Assembly: GCF_030161255.1 (NCBI RefSeq)
Contig: NZ_BSPX01000001.1
Location: 1 to 64,000, forward strand
Direction: 5' to 3'
Length of the DNA: 64,000 nt
Source of the DNA: Zoogloea oryzae
Lineage (GTDB): Bacteria; Pseudomonadota; Gammaproteobacteria; Burkholderiales; Rhodocyclaceae
A program made the translations under genes and the position numbers. The notes below the pieces were generated by a model that was not told the DNA's origin, did not search any database, and saw only the letters and a list, made by a program, of their open reading frames with translations. Positions within the stretch are counted from its first letter, which is position 1, and each line of letters begins with the position of its first letter. Below are positions 42,711 through 51,280 of this stretch, piece after piece.

Positions 42711-43262
42711 TCAGGCGGCCGCCTTGATCTCGAAGACCGGATAACGCCACTTCCAGGTATCGACGGTTTCGGCGATGGGCTCCATCACGATGCAATCCAC
42801 CGGGCAGGGGGCGAGGCACAGCTCGCAGCCGGTGCATTCGGAGGCGATGATGGTGTGCAGCTGCTTGGCGGCGCCGACGATGGCATCGACCGGGCAGGCC
42901 TGGATGCACAGGGTGCAGCCGATGCAGGTCTGCTCGTCGATGACGGCCACCGACTTGGGTTTTTCGACGCCGTGCTCTTCGGAGAGGGGCTTGAACTCGC
43001 GGCCGAGGAGATCAGCCAGCTTGCGGATGCCTTCCTCGCCGCCCGGGGGGCACTGGTTGATCTCGGCTTCGCCACCGGCGATGGCCGTGGCGTAGGGCCG
43101 GCAGCCGGGAAAGCCGCACTGGCCGCACTGGGTTTGCGGGAGGATGGCGTCGATCTTGTCGACCAGCGGGTCGCCTTCAACCTTGAACTTGATCGATGCA
43201 AAGCCGAGCAGCGCCCCGAGGACGAGGGCGATGCCGGTCATGACGAGAAGCGCGGTGAGCAT
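42711..43262 (-). CDS. rnfB: Rnf electron transport complex subunit B
   Basis: A 183-residue iron-sulfur subunit. The N-terminal anchor (about residues 1-25) is followed by a cluster domain, CGQCGFPGCRPYA, and two 4Fe-4S ferredoxin motifs, CIGCTLCIQACP and CTGCELCLAPCP. It collects electrons for or from ferredoxin-like partners. ATG 43262 follows the rnfA stop by 4 bases. The length is typical for proteobacterial RnfB. Confidence 0.95.
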   Translation of the reverse strand: MLTALLVMTGIALVLGALLGFASIKFKVEGDPLVDKIDAILPQTQCGQCGFPGCRPYATAIAGGEAEINQCPPGGEEGIRKLADLLGREFKPLSEEHGVEKPKSVAVIDEQTCIGCTLCIQACPVDAIVGAAKQLHTIIASECTGCELCLAPCPVDCIVMEPIAETVDTWKWRYPVFEIKAAA

Positions 43263-43266
43263 GATG

Positions 43267-43851
43267 TCAGTGGTACTTGTCGAGGCCGGCGAAGCCCATG
43301 AAGGCAAGGCTCATCAGGCCGGCCGTGACCATGGCGATGGCGGTGCCCTTGAAAGGCGTGGGCACGTCGGCGCCATCGAGGCGTTCGCGGATGCCGGCAA
43401 ACAGCACGAGGGCGAGGGAGAAACCGACCGAGCTGCCGAAGCCGAACAGCAGGGATTCAAGCAGGTCGTGGTGCAGCGCGACGTTTAGGAGCGGAACGCC
43501 CAGCACCGCACAGTTGGTGGTGATGAGCGGCAGGTAGATGCCCAGCACCTGGTGCAGCGTGGGGCTACTCTTCTGGATGACGAGTTCGGTCACCTGCACG
43601 ATGGCGGCGATGATGACGATGAAGGCCAGGGTGCGCAGGTATTCGACACCGGCCGGCATCAGCACGTAGTGGTCGACCAGATAGCTGGTGCCGCAGCCGA
43701 GGGTGAGCACGAAGGTGGTGGCCGCGCCCATGCCGACGGCGGTCTCGAGTTTCTTCGAGACGCCCATGAAGGGGCACAGACCGAGGATGCGGACCAGCAC
43801 GACGTTGTTCACCAGAACGGCGCCGAGGATCACGAAGAGATAGCTTGTCAT
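43267..43851 (-). CDS. rnfA: Rnf electron transport complex subunit A
   Basis: A 194-residue membrane subunit with six spans (usual 193). The conserved LGLCPFMGVS and LITTNCAVLG segments hold the cysteines paired with those in RnfE. It is first of rnfABCDGE on the minus strand. The 113-base gap to pyrD holds no gene. Confidence 0.96.
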   Translation of the reverse strand: MTSYLFVILGAVLVNNVVLVRILGLCPFMGVSKKLETAVGMGAATTFVLTLGCGTSYLVDHYVLMPAGVEYLRTLAFIVIIAAIVQVTELVIQKSSPTLHQVLGIYLPLITTNCAVLGVPLLNVALHHDLLESLLFGFGSSVGFSLALVLFAGIRERLDGADVPTPFKGTAIAMVTAGLMSLAFMGFAGLDKYH

Positions 43852-43964
43852 GGATGCCAGGAACGCGAAGATCCAGAGGGCAGGACGAAAGAGGGATTAT
43901 CCCGCGCCGGCTGGCAGGGACTCAAGCCCGCCATAAGGTAGGGTTTTGGCCGGCGCGTGACGCA

Positions 43965-44978
43965 TCAGGCGAAATCGCGGGTTTCGGCGACGGATTCGCG
44001 GACCAGCGCCGGTCCGCGATAGACGAGGCCGCTGTAGAGCTGGACCAGCTTGGCGCCGGCTTCGAGCTTGGCCCGGGCCTGGCGGCCGTTGAGCACGCCA
44101 CCCGCGGCGATGATCGGCAGTTCGTTCTGGAGCGCCTTGGCCAGCGCGGCAACGACCGCAGTGGAGGCCTCGAACAGCGGCGCGCCAGAGAGCCCGCCCT
44201 GCTGGTCGCCAAATTTGATGCCCTGGACCTTGTCGCGGGCCAGGGTGGTGTTGGTGGCGATCACCGCGTCGATACGGTGGCGGCGCAGGGCGTCGGCGAT
44301 GTTGGTGATCTGGGCGTCGTCGAGATCGGGGGCGATCTTGAGGGTGATCGGCACGTAACGTCCGTGCTTGTCGGCGAGCTGGGCCTGGCGCGCCTTGAGC
44401 TGGCCGAGGAGGGCGTCGAGTTCGGATTCGCCCTGCAGCTGGCGGAGATTTTTGGTGTTGGGCGACGAGATGTTGACGGTGATGTAACTCGCCAGCGGGT
44501 AGGCCTTGTCGAGGCAGATCAGGTAGTCGTCGGCGGCGCGCTCGATGGGAGTGTCGGCGTTCTTGCCGATGTTGATGCCGAGGATGCCGCGGTATTTCAT
44601 CTGCTGGACGTTGCCGATCAGCGCGTCGATGCCGTGGTTGTTGAAACCCATGCGGTTGATGACGCCCTTGACCTCGGGCAGCCGGAACATGCGCGGCTTG
44701 GGGTTGCCGGGCTGGGCGCGGGGCGTGATCGTGCCGATTTCGATGAAGCCGAAGCCCATGCGGGCGAGGCCGTCGATGGCTTCGCCGTTCTTGTCGAGGC
44801 CGGCGGCAAGGCCGATGCGGTTGGGAAACTGCAGGCCCATGACCTCGACCGGATTGGCCGGAAGCGGGCGGGCGGCAGGCAGCAGGCGACCGGCGAGATT
44901 GAGGCCGGCGAGGGTGGTTTCGTGGGCGGTTTCCGGATCGAGGGAAAACAGCACCGGGCGGGCGATTTCGTAGAGCAT
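43965..44978 (-). CDS. pyrD: dihydroorotate dehydrogenase (quinone)
   Basis: A 337-residue class 2 enzyme of pyrimidine synthesis, oxidising dihydroorotate with quinone at the inner membrane. The N-terminal membrane-associating helices (YEIARPVLFSLDPETAHE), the FMN-binding GLAAGLDKNGE and the catalytic serine region VNISSPNTKNLR (about residues 172-183) are visible. ATG 44978 gives the usual length (336 in E. coli). It is preceded by a small exported protein gene 41 bases upstream. Confidence 0.96.
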   Translation of the reverse strand: MLYEIARPVLFSLDPETAHETTLAGLNLAGRLLPAARPLPANPVEVMGLQFPNRIGLAAGLDKNGEAIDGLARMGFGFIEIGTITPRAQPGNPKPRMFRLPEVKGVINRMGFNNHGIDALIGNVQQMKYRGILGINIGKNADTPIERAADDYLICLDKAYPLASYITVNISSPNTKNLRQLQGESELDALLGQLKARQAQLADKHGRYVPITLKIAPDLDDAQITNIADALRRHRIDAVIATNTTLARDKVQGIKFGDQQGGLSGAPLFEASTAVVAALAKALQNELPIIAAGGVLNGRQARAKLEAGAKLVQLYSGLVYRGPALVRESVAETRDFA

Positions 44979-45019
44979 CCGCCATTCTACCGCAGTGCGG
45001 AAAAGTCTTGTTTCTTCAA

Positions 45020-45493
45020 TCAATCCACGGCGATACGCAGCTGTAGCCCGACGTAACCGCTATAGCCGGGAAGATTGGGCAGGGCGACCAGATTGGCACC
45101 CACCCGGCCGATCTGCGCCGATACGGCGGGCAGCACGAGGATGGGTGACGGATAGCCGGTGGCGAGCAGTCCGAAGGCACCAAAGCGGAAGGGCCCGGCT
45201 TCGAGGGGCATCCAGCGCCCGCCCAGATAGAAGGTGTTGCGGTCGTAGCTGTTGCGGAAGTAGCCGGCCGAGGCCACCCAGGGCGTGCCGGTGAGTTCGC
45301 GTTCCACGCCGATGCCCGGGTTCACTTCGCGCCAGTCGCGGCGGTCGGGCTGAAAGTGATGGGAGGCACCGGAGAGCGTCAGCCAGTCCCGGTGCGGGGC
45401 GGTGGAGAAGTCGTCAAGAGTGGGCGTGGCGTTGGCGCTGATCGCCGAGCAGGTGAGCGCGGCGGCCCACAGGGCTCGGATAGTGAGGGTCAT
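45020..45493 (-). CDS. small exported protein, probably an outer-membrane barrel
   Basis: A 157-residue protein with a signal peptide (to about residue 22, SANAT). Alternating hydrophobic strands follow: WVASAGYFRNSYDRNTFYLGGRW, FRFGAFGLLATGY, GYVGLQLRIAV. These look like a small beta-barrel. Proteins with this NSYDRNT-type strand occur in phage and proteobacterial genomes without known function. It lies 12 bases after bpt and before pyrD, in one transcription direction. PagP-like lipid A modification is conceivable but no catalytic residues can be assigned. Confidence 0.6.
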   Translation of the reverse strand: MTLTIRALWAAALTCSAISANATPTLDDFSTAPHRDWLTLSGASHHFQPDRRDWREVNPGIGVERELTGTPWVASAGYFRNSYDRNTFYLGGRWMPLEAGPFRFGAFGLLATGYPSPILVLPAVSAQIGRVGANLVALPNLPGYSGYVGLQLRIAVD

Positions 45494-45505
45494 GGCGGCG
45501 TGGAG

Positions 45506-46246
45506 TCAGTCGAGGCGGGTGAAGTCGGCGTCGGTGAGGGTGCGCCATTGGCCGCCGATGCGCCCCTGGAGCGGCCGGAAGCGCGCCTTGTAGGCCATCT
45601 TGCGGCTGTCGCGAATCCAGTAGCCGAGGTAGAGATAGGGTAGCCCGAGTTCGCGGCACACTTCGATCTGCCACAGCACCCCGAAGGTGCCAAGGCTGCC
45701 GGTGGTGATGTCCGGGTCGTAGAAGGTGTAGACGCTGGAAAGGCCGTCGGTGAGGCAGTCGATGACGCTCACCATGCGCAGGATGCCTTTCTCGCGGAAC
45801 TCGATGAGGCGGCTGTCCACGTGGCTTTGCAGCAGGAAGTGGGTGTATTGCTCGCGGTTGTCCTGGTCCATGCCGCCGCCAGCGTGACGGCTGGCCTGGT
45901 AGCGCTGATAGAGGGCGTAGTGCTCTTCGGTGAATTCCAGCGGCAGCTCGCGGGGAAGCAGGTGGGCGTGGGCCGACCACGCACGGCGCTGGCTGCGGTT
46001 GGGTTGGTATTCGGCCACCGGGATGCGTACCGGCACGCAGGAGCGGCAGGCGTCGCAGTACGGGCGGTAGGTGAAGATGCCGCTGCGGCGAAACCCGCTG
46101 CGTACGAGCTCGCTGTAAAGCGGGGTGTCGATCAGGTGGCTGGGGGTGGCAACCTGGGAGCGTGCCTGGCGCTCGGGCAGGTAGGAGCAGGCGTAAGGGG
46201 CCGTGGCGTAGAACTGCAGCAGGGAATAGGGGTAGTCCTTGAGCAT
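45506..46246 (-). CDS. bpt: aspartate/glutamate leucyltransferase (N-end rule)
   Basis: A 246-residue Bpt/ATE1-like enzyme that adds leucine from Leu-tRNA to proteins with N-terminal Asp or Glu, marking them for ClpAP. It has the N-terminal CSYLPE and the CDACRSCVPVRI cysteine cluster (about residues 63-74). YYLGYWI-like YLYLGYWIRDSRKMAYKA is near 205-222. It is adjacent to aat, the other N-end-rule transferase (6-base gap). Confidence 0.94.
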   Translation of the reverse strand: MLKDYPYSLLQFYATAPYACSYLPERQARSQVATPSHLIDTPLYSELVRSGFRRSGIFTYRPYCDACRSCVPVRIPVAEYQPNRSQRRAWSAHAHLLPRELPLEFTEEHYALYQRYQASRHAGGGMDQDNREQYTHFLLQSHVDSRLIEFREKGILRMVSVIDCLTDGLSSVYTFYDPDITTGSLGTFGVLWQIEVCRELGLPYLYLGYWIRDSRKMAYKARFRPLQGRIGGQWRTLTDADFTRLD

Positions 46247-46252
46247 CGCACG

Positions 46253-46954
46253 TCAGGTCCAGGGGGCTTGGGCACCGTCAATCGGCCAGCGGGCGGGCAG
46301 CGGGCCGTCGCGGGTGAGGGTGTCGAGCAGCTTCACGAAATCTTCGCGGGGAATCTCGCGACCACCCAGTGAGGCCAGGTGGCGGGTGGTCATTTGACAA
46401 TCTAGCACGCGAAAATCCCGTTGCTCAAGGAAGCGCGCCAGGTGCACGAAGGCAATCTTGGAGGCGTCGGTGCGGAGGCTGAACATCGACTCGCCGTAAA
46501 AGGCGCGTCCGACCGCCATGCCGTAAAGGCCACCCACGAGCTCGCCATCAACCCAGGTTTCGACCGAGTGGGCGTAGCCGAGTTCGTGCATCCGGATGTA
46601 GGCGTCCTGGATGGATTGGGTGATCCAGGTTCCGGTGGTTTCGCGGGTTTCGGCGCAGGCACGGATGACCGCGGGGAAGTCGCTGTCGAGGCGGACTTCG
46701 TAATGGGCGTTGCGGAGCGTCTTGCGCAGGGAGCGGGTGATGCGGATCTGATCGGGGAAGACCACCATCCGTGGGTCGGGGCTCCACCACAGGATGGGCT
46801 CGCCGTCGTTGAACCACGGGAAGATGCCGCGACGATAGGCGGCGAGCAGCCAGTCGGGCGTCAGGGCGCCACCGGCCGCAAGGAGGCCGTTGGGGTTGCG
46901 CAGGGCGCGGGATGTGGGGGGAAAATCAGGTTGGTCGCCGAGCCAGGGAATCAT
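46253..46954 (-). CDS. aat: leucyl/phenylalanyl-tRNA--protein transferase
   Basis: A 233-residue enzyme adding Leu or Phe to N-terminal Lys or Arg (N-end rule). It has GLLAAGGALTPDWLLAAYRRGIFPWF (about 24-49), WWSPDPRMVV, GTWITQSIQDAYIRMHELGYAHSVE (about 108-132) and GRAFYGESMFS. Length equals E. coli Aat (234). The stop is 6 bases before bpt. Confidence 0.97.
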   Translation of the reverse strand: MIPWLGDQPDFPPTSRALRNPNGLLAAGGALTPDWLLAAYRRGIFPWFNDGEPILWWSPDPRMVVFPDQIRITRSLRKTLRNAHYEVRLDSDFPAVIRACAETRETTGTWITQSIQDAYIRMHELGYAHSVETWVDGELVGGLYGMAVGRAFYGESMFSLRTDASKIAFVHLARFLEQRDFRVLDCQMTTRHLASLGGREIPREDFVKLLDTLTRDGPLPARWPIDGAQAPWT

Positions 46955-46993
46955 GTCACAGCGAACCAGGAAGCCGGCGGTGCCGGCAACGGA

Positions 46994-47530
46994 TCAGTTG
47001 GCCTGAGTGGGCCGGGCCGAAGCGCTGGGCAGAACGCGGCGGGCGCCGTCGTAGCGGGCAGCCCAGTAGGAAACACGCATGTCCTCGACGCGAACCACGC
47101 CGCCGGCAGAAGGTGCGTGCACGAACTGGTAGTTGCCGAGGTAGATGCCCACGTGGGAGAAGGCACGGCGCATGGTGTTGAAGAACACCAGATCGCCGGG
47201 TTTCAGATCGTTGATCTTGACCTGTTCGCCGGTCTGGGACATTTCGGCCGCCGTGCGCGGGAGGCCGAAGCCAAGGGCGTCGGAGAACACCTTGCCGACA
47301 AAACCGCTGCAGTCGAAGCCGGTGAGGGGGCTGGTGCCGCCCATGCGGTAGGGGACGCCAAGGAAGTTGAGGCTGCGCGTGACGAGCGAACGCATCGAAT
47401 CGGAGTAGCGCTCCAGCACGGTGGGTGCGGGCGCTTCTTCCTGAGCCGGTGCGATGGGTTCCGCAGCGTTGGCTGCGCAGGAGAGCGCGGCCGCTACAAA
47501 AAAGCCGACGATGGTCTTTTTGATAGGCAT
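46994..47530 (-). CDS. NlpC/P60 (C40) cell-wall peptidase
   Basis: A 178-residue exported cysteine peptidase, probably cutting peptidoglycan peptides. The signal peptide ends near AANAAEP (residue 23). The catalytic triad is cysteine in FDCSGFV (about 73), histidine in FSHVGIYLG (about 126) and a later polar residue near FVHAPSA. It is followed by aat after 39 bases. The ATG at 47530 has no ribosome site and lies about 7 bases after a good sigma-70 promoter, so the message may be leaderless. Confidence 0.88.
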   Translation of the reverse strand: MPIKKTIVGFFVAAALSCAANAAEPIAPAQEEAPAPTVLERYSDSMRSLVTRSLNFLGVPYRMGGTSPLTGFDCSGFVGKVFSDALGFGLPRTAAEMSQTGEQVKINDLKPGDLVFFNTMRRAFSHVGIYLGNYQFVHAPSAGGVVRVEDMRVSYWAARYDGARRVLPSASARPTQAN

Positions 47531-47536
47531 CTAATC

Positions 47537-47565
47537 AGTCTACCGAATGACGCAATTAGTGTAAA
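47537..47565 (-). promoter_or_regulatory. sigma-70-type promoter of the NlpC/P60 gene
   Basis: Minus-strand TTTACA-17-TAGACT. The -10 box ends 7 bases before the ATG, so transcription would start at about the start codon. The gap 47566-47779 also holds a CATTGCGCAATG palindrome (47590) but no supported gene. Confidence 0.5.
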
Positions 47566-47779
47566 GAATTTCGACGGATATCGATGTTGCATTGCGCAAT
47601 GTGCACTGCGCCACAGTATGCCGATGGCAGTGTCGGTAGTATTCGTTCCGCACTGGTCGCGGGCAGTAACGTCCGGGAGGCCGCGCGGAAGATGAGCTGA
47701 ACCGGTCAGTACATCTTCACAAAAGGGCCCTTCGGCTTTCTGCGGCGAAGCACCCGCGCCAGTCGCACCAACAATCAGG

Positions 47780-48610
47780 TCACGCAAACAGGTTCAGGAT
47801 GCCGTCCAGGCCGCTGTGGTTGAGGGCGTAGGAGGCCTTCTCCCGGACGACGGGTTTTGCGTGATAGGCGATGCCGACCCCGGCTGCGAGCAGCATCGGC
47901 AGATCGTTGGCGCCATCGCCGGCGGCGATCACGGTTTCGGGTGCGAAGCCGTGATGCCTGCGGACGAGTTCGAGGGTGTGGCGCTTGGCCTCACCGTCGA
48001 TGATGTCGCCCTTCACCTTGCCGGTAAGCTTGCCGGCGCGGATTTCCAGTTCATTGGCCACGGCGTAGTCGAAACCGAGCTGTTTCTGCAGGCGCTCGGT
48101 GAAATAGGTGAAGCCGCCCGATACCAGTACGGTGACGATGCCGGCCTTCTTGAGTCCGGCGATCAGGCTTTCGGCGCCCGGGTTGAGCTTGAGCCTTTCG
48201 TGAAAGACGCGGCCCAGCGCATCCTCCGGCAGCCCTTGGAGCAGCGCGACACGGCGAGTCAGGGATTCGCGGAAATCCAGTTCGCCCCGCATGGCGGCTT
48301 CGGTGATCTCGGCCACCTCGGCCTTCAGGCCCTGCATGTCGGCGATCTCGTCGATGCACTCGATGGTGATGAGCGTCGAGTCCATGTCGGTGACGAACAG
48401 CCGGAAATCGGCAAGCCGCCGCCCTTCGGGCACGAAGGCGAAGTCGAGTTCGTGGGTTTCGCAGTACGCGGCGAGTTCCGGGTGCGGGTTGGCATTGATG
48501 AGGCGAACCGCATTCGGGCCAAGCCGACCCACCCCCTCCGAGCCGGTGAGGGTGGTCAGATCCTTCAGAGCGCGTGTTTCGAGCTTGCGTCCCTGGACAA
48601 CCAGATTCAT
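47780..48610 (-). CDS. serB: phosphoserine phosphatase
   Basis: A 276-residue HAD-family enzyme for the last step of serine synthesis. The catalytic DMDSTLI motif is near residue 75, SGG in VLVSGGFTYFT near 171 and GDGANDLPML near 237. The N-terminal ~65 residues are an ACT-like extension, usual in proteobacterial SerB. ATG 48610 overlaps the stop of the DAHP synthase gene (TGATG). It runs with aroG on the minus strand. Confidence 0.95.
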   Translation of the reverse strand: MNLVVQGRKLETRALKDLTTLTGSEGVGRLGPNAVRLINANPHPELAAYCETHELDFAFVPEGRRLADFRLFVTDMDSTLITIECIDEIADMQGLKAEVAEITEAAMRGELDFRESLTRRVALLQGLPEDALGRVFHERLKLNPGAESLIAGLKKAGIVTVLVSGGFTYFTERLQKQLGFDYAVANELEIRAGKLTGKVKGDIIDGEAKRHTLELVRRHHGFAPETVIAAGDGANDLPMLLAAGVGIAYHAKPVVREKASYALNHSGLDGILNLFA

Positions 48611-49686
48611 CAAGCCTGGCTCCGCTGGGGCAGGACCTCGCGCAGGATGTCGCGGGTGTTGCGGATCATCTCTTCGGTGGTCGCCCAGTCGACGCAGGCG
48701 TCGGTCACCGAGCAGCCGTAGCGCAGCTGGGTGAGATCGGCCGGGATCGGCTGATTGCCGGCTTCGATGTTGCTCTCGATCATCAGGCCGACGATGGAGC
48801 GATTGCCTTCGCGGATCTGGTGGGCCACGTCGCGCATCACCAGCGGCTGGTACTCGGGGTTCTTCCAGGAGTTGGCGTGGGAGCAGTCGATGACGATGTT
48901 GGCCGGCAGCTTGGCTTTGGCGAGGGCCTTCTCGGCAAGAGAGACGGAAACGGTGTCGTAATTGGGGCGGCCGCCGCCGCCGCGCAGCACCACGTGGCCG
49001 TAGGCGTTGCCGCGGGTGCGGATGACCGACGACTGGCCCTGGGCGTTGATGCCGAGGAAGCTGTGAGGCGCGGCCGAGGACAGGATGCCGTTCACGGCGG
49101 CGTCGAGGGAGCCGTCGGTGCCGTTCTTGAAGCCGACCGGAGTCGACAGGCCAGAGGCCATCTCGCGGTGGGTCTGGGATTCGGAGGTGCGGGCGCCGAT
49201 GGCGGTCCAGGCGATGAGGTCGCCGTAGTACTGCGGGGCGATCGGGTCGAGGGCTTCGGTGGCGGCGGGCAGGCCGGCTTCGTTCACCTGCAGCAGGAAG
49301 TGGCGGGCTTTCTCCATGCCTTCGTCGATGCGGAAGGAGTCGTCCATGTACGGGTCGTTGATGTAGCCCTTCCAGCCGGTGGAGGTGCGCGGCTTTTCGA
49401 AGTAGACGCGCATCACGAGCACCAGGGTGTCGGAGACTTCGTCGGCGAGCTTCTTGAGGCGCTTGGCGTAGTCGAGGCCGGCGACGGGGTCGTGGATCGA
49501 GCACGGGCCGACGACGACGAAGATGCGCGGATCCTTGCGGTCGAGGATGGCCTGCAGGGTGCGGCGGCCTTCGAGGACGACGTTGGCGGCAGCGTCGGTC
49601 AGCGGGACGCGAGCGACGATCTCTTCGGGGGAGGGCATGCGGTCGAAGGCCGCGATGTTCAGGTTTTCAGTCTGGGCGGTGGTCAT
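48610..49686 (-). CDS. aroG: 3-deoxy-7-phosphoheptulonate (DAHP) synthase, class I
   Basis: A 358-residue enzyme joining phosphoenolpyruvate and erythrose 4-phosphate at the entry to aromatic amino acid synthesis. It has VVGPCSIHDP (metal cysteine, about residues 58-67), RVYFEKPRTSTGWKG (about 93-107), FKNGTDG, RGGGGRPNYD and DCSHANSWKN. Length and motifs match AroF/G/H (350). Which feedback isozyme it is cannot be told, so the symbol is approximate. It is coupled to serB. Confidence 0.93.
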   Translation of the reverse strand: MTTAQTENLNIAAFDRMPSPEEIVARVPLTDAAANVVLEGRRTLQAILDRKDPRIFVVVGPCSIHDPVAGLDYAKRLKKLADEVSDTLVLVMRVYFEKPRTSTGWKGYINDPYMDDSFRIDEGMEKARHFLLQVNEAGLPAATEALDPIAPQYYGDLIAWTAIGARTSESQTHREMASGLSTPVGFKNGTDGSLDAAVNGILSSAAPHSFLGINAQGQSSVIRTRGNAYGHVVLRGGGGRPNYDTVSVSLAEKALAKAKLPANIVIDCSHANSWKNPEYQPLVMRDVAHQIREGNRSIVGLMIESNIEAGNQPIPADLTQLRYGCSVTDACVDWATTEEMIRNTRDILREVLPQRSQA

Positions 49687-49735
49687 GGCAGTGGCTGCTC
49701 ATCAGCGTGGCGCGCGGGGCGCCGAGTCCGGCATT

Positions 49736-50383
49736 TTACCTCGAAGTGACGCCGCGCATCGCGCGCCGCGCAAGGCCAAGCACCGACGGCAGGCGGTGAT
49801 CGACGAAAGGCGGCTTGCGCAGGCTGCGGCTGATCCACACAGTGGTCATGCCGAGGCGTTTGGCGGTACGCAGGTTGACCGCGCTGTCTTCGACCATGAT
49901 GCAGCGGGCCGGGTTGAGGCGGTGGTCGCGGAGCAGGTGCCGGAAACCGCGGGTGCCGGGCTTGGGGTGGAAGCGCATCTGCTCGACCGAGTAGACGTCG
50001 GCAAAGTGATTACGGATGCCCATCACGTCGAGCACGGCTTCGGCGTAACGCCGGGGGCCGTTGGAGAAGACGATCTTGCGTCCCGGCAGGCGACGCAGCA
50101 GGTGATGGAGGGCGCTGTCGAAGACGACCATCCGGGCGAGATCCGGAAACTGATGGGTGTCGTCGAGGAAGTGGCGAGGGTCGGTGCCGTGATGGCGCAT
50201 GAGGCCGAGCAGCGTGGCGCCGTAGCGTCGCCAGTAGTCCATGCGCATCCGGTTGGCGGCCGGTTCGTCGAGATCAAGCTCGCGCATGAGGTAGGCCGTC
50301 ATGCTGCGGTTGATGTGGGGGAAGATGTGCGGGCTGGCGTTGTGCAGCGTGTTGTCGAGGTCAAACAGCCAGACAGGTTGCAT
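49736..50383 (-). CDS. HAD-family hydrolase, pyrimidine 5'-nucleotidase type
   Basis: A 215-residue HAD phosphatase with catalytic FDLDNTLH (about residues 7-14), FSNGPRRYAE (motif II, about 105) and MVEDSAVNLRTAK (motif IV, about 168). The pattern MxxY..YG.TL.GL (MDYWRRYGATLLGLM) is typical of the SDT1/Phm8-like pyrimidine 5'-nucleotidase group. It starts 3 bases after bioC on the same strand. The natural substrate is uncertain. Confidence 0.85.
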   Translation of the reverse strand: MQPVWLFDLDNTLHNASPHIFPHINRSMTAYLMRELDLDEPAANRMRMDYWRRYGATLLGLMRHHGTDPRHFLDDTHQFPDLARMVVFDSALHHLLRRLPGRKIVFSNGPRRYAEAVLDVMGIRNHFADVYSVEQMRFHPKPGTRGFRHLLRDHRLNPARCIMVEDSAVNLRTAKRLGMTTVWISRSLRKPPFVDHRLPSVLGLARRAMRGVTSR

Positions 50384-50386
50384 CGG

Positions 50387-51271
50387 TCAGACGGGTTTGG
50401 GCTGGAAGCGGACGATGGCGCGGCCGTCGTCGGCGACCTTGGGTTCGGCCTTCCAGGCGTGGCCGTAGACGACTTCGACGGTGACGGGCAGGCGGTCGTT
50501 CTTGCGCAGCTTTTCGTAGTGGCTGCGCAGGTGTTGCCAGTGTCCCTTGCCGACGAGCCCGCGGGGGCGGCTGGTGGAGGCGTTGGTGGAGCCGCTGGTG
50601 CGCAGGGCATTGAGCAGGTCGTCGAGCCCGGCGTAGGTGACGGTGATCATGTCCATGTCCATCACCGGATCGGCGAAGCCGGCCTTGACGAGGGCGTCGC
50701 CCAGATCGTGCATGTCGATGAAGCGGTGCAGGTGCTCGGCGTCGGACGGCGGCAGCGATGCGCGGAGTTCTTTCAGCGTGTCGGGCCCAAGGGTGGAGAA
50801 CATCACCATGCCCCCCACTTCGAGCACCCGGTGGGCTTCCTTCAGCGCCGGTAGCGGATCGTGCAGCCACTGGAGCATCAGGTTGGACCACACGAGCGAC
50901 ACGCTGCTGCGGGCGAGGGGCAGGGCGGTGGCGTCGGCGCAGACAAAATACGGCTCGGCAGGCTTGCCGAAGCGCATCAGACGCTTGAGGAGGCCGGTGT
51001 CGCCGCGGGCCTGGGCGAGCATGGCCGGCGCCGAGTCGATGGCGATGCGGGGGATGCCGGGGTAGCGCTGGGCGAAGCCGGGGAGGTCGGCGCCGGGGCC
51101 GCAGCCCAAGTCGAGGATCCGCGTCGGGGTGATGCGGATGTAGTCGAGGCGCTCACCCATGCGGCGGGAGACTTCCCGCGCGAGGGTGTCGACCTTGCCG
51201 TAGCCCGCAGCAGCCCGTCCGGCCCGACGGCGCACGAGGCGCGGGTCGAGCTGGAAATCGGGAGCGGTCAT
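50387..51271 (-). CDS. bioC: malonyl-ACP O-methyltransferase (biotin synthesis)
   Basis: A 294-residue SAM-dependent methyltransferase that masks the malonyl carboxyl to start pimeloyl synthesis. The BioC-like N-terminus RRRAGRAAAGYGKVDTLAREV precedes the SAM motif ILDLGCGPG (about residues 53-61). It lies 9 bases after bioB. The identity rests on both sequence and this neighbourhood. No bioH, bioF, bioA or bioD is in the window. Confidence 0.9.
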   Translation of the reverse strand: MTAPDFQLDPRLVRRRAGRAAAGYGKVDTLAREVSRRMGERLDYIRITPTRILDLGCGPGADLPGFAQRYPGIPRIAIDSAPAMLAQARGDTGLLKRLMRFGKPAEPYFVCADATALPLARSSVSLVWSNLMLQWLHDPLPALKEAHRVLEVGGMVMFSTLGPDTLKELRASLPPSDAEHLHRFIDMHDLGDALVKAGFADPVMDMDMITVTYAGLDDLLNALRTSGSTNASTSRPRGLVGKGHWQHLRSHYEKLRKNDRLPVTVEVVYGHAWKAEPKVADDGRAIVRFQPKPV

Positions 51272-51280
51272 CGGGCAGGC

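Noticed and set aside
39832..42744. Long plus-strand open frame opposite rnfC/rnfD/rnfG
   Set aside because: Antisense to conserved rnf genes; no recognisable domain.
47494..47787. Minus-strand 97-codon frame between the NlpC/P60 gene and serB
   Set aside because: It overlaps the start of the peptidase gene in another frame, and has no ribosome site, domain or codon support.
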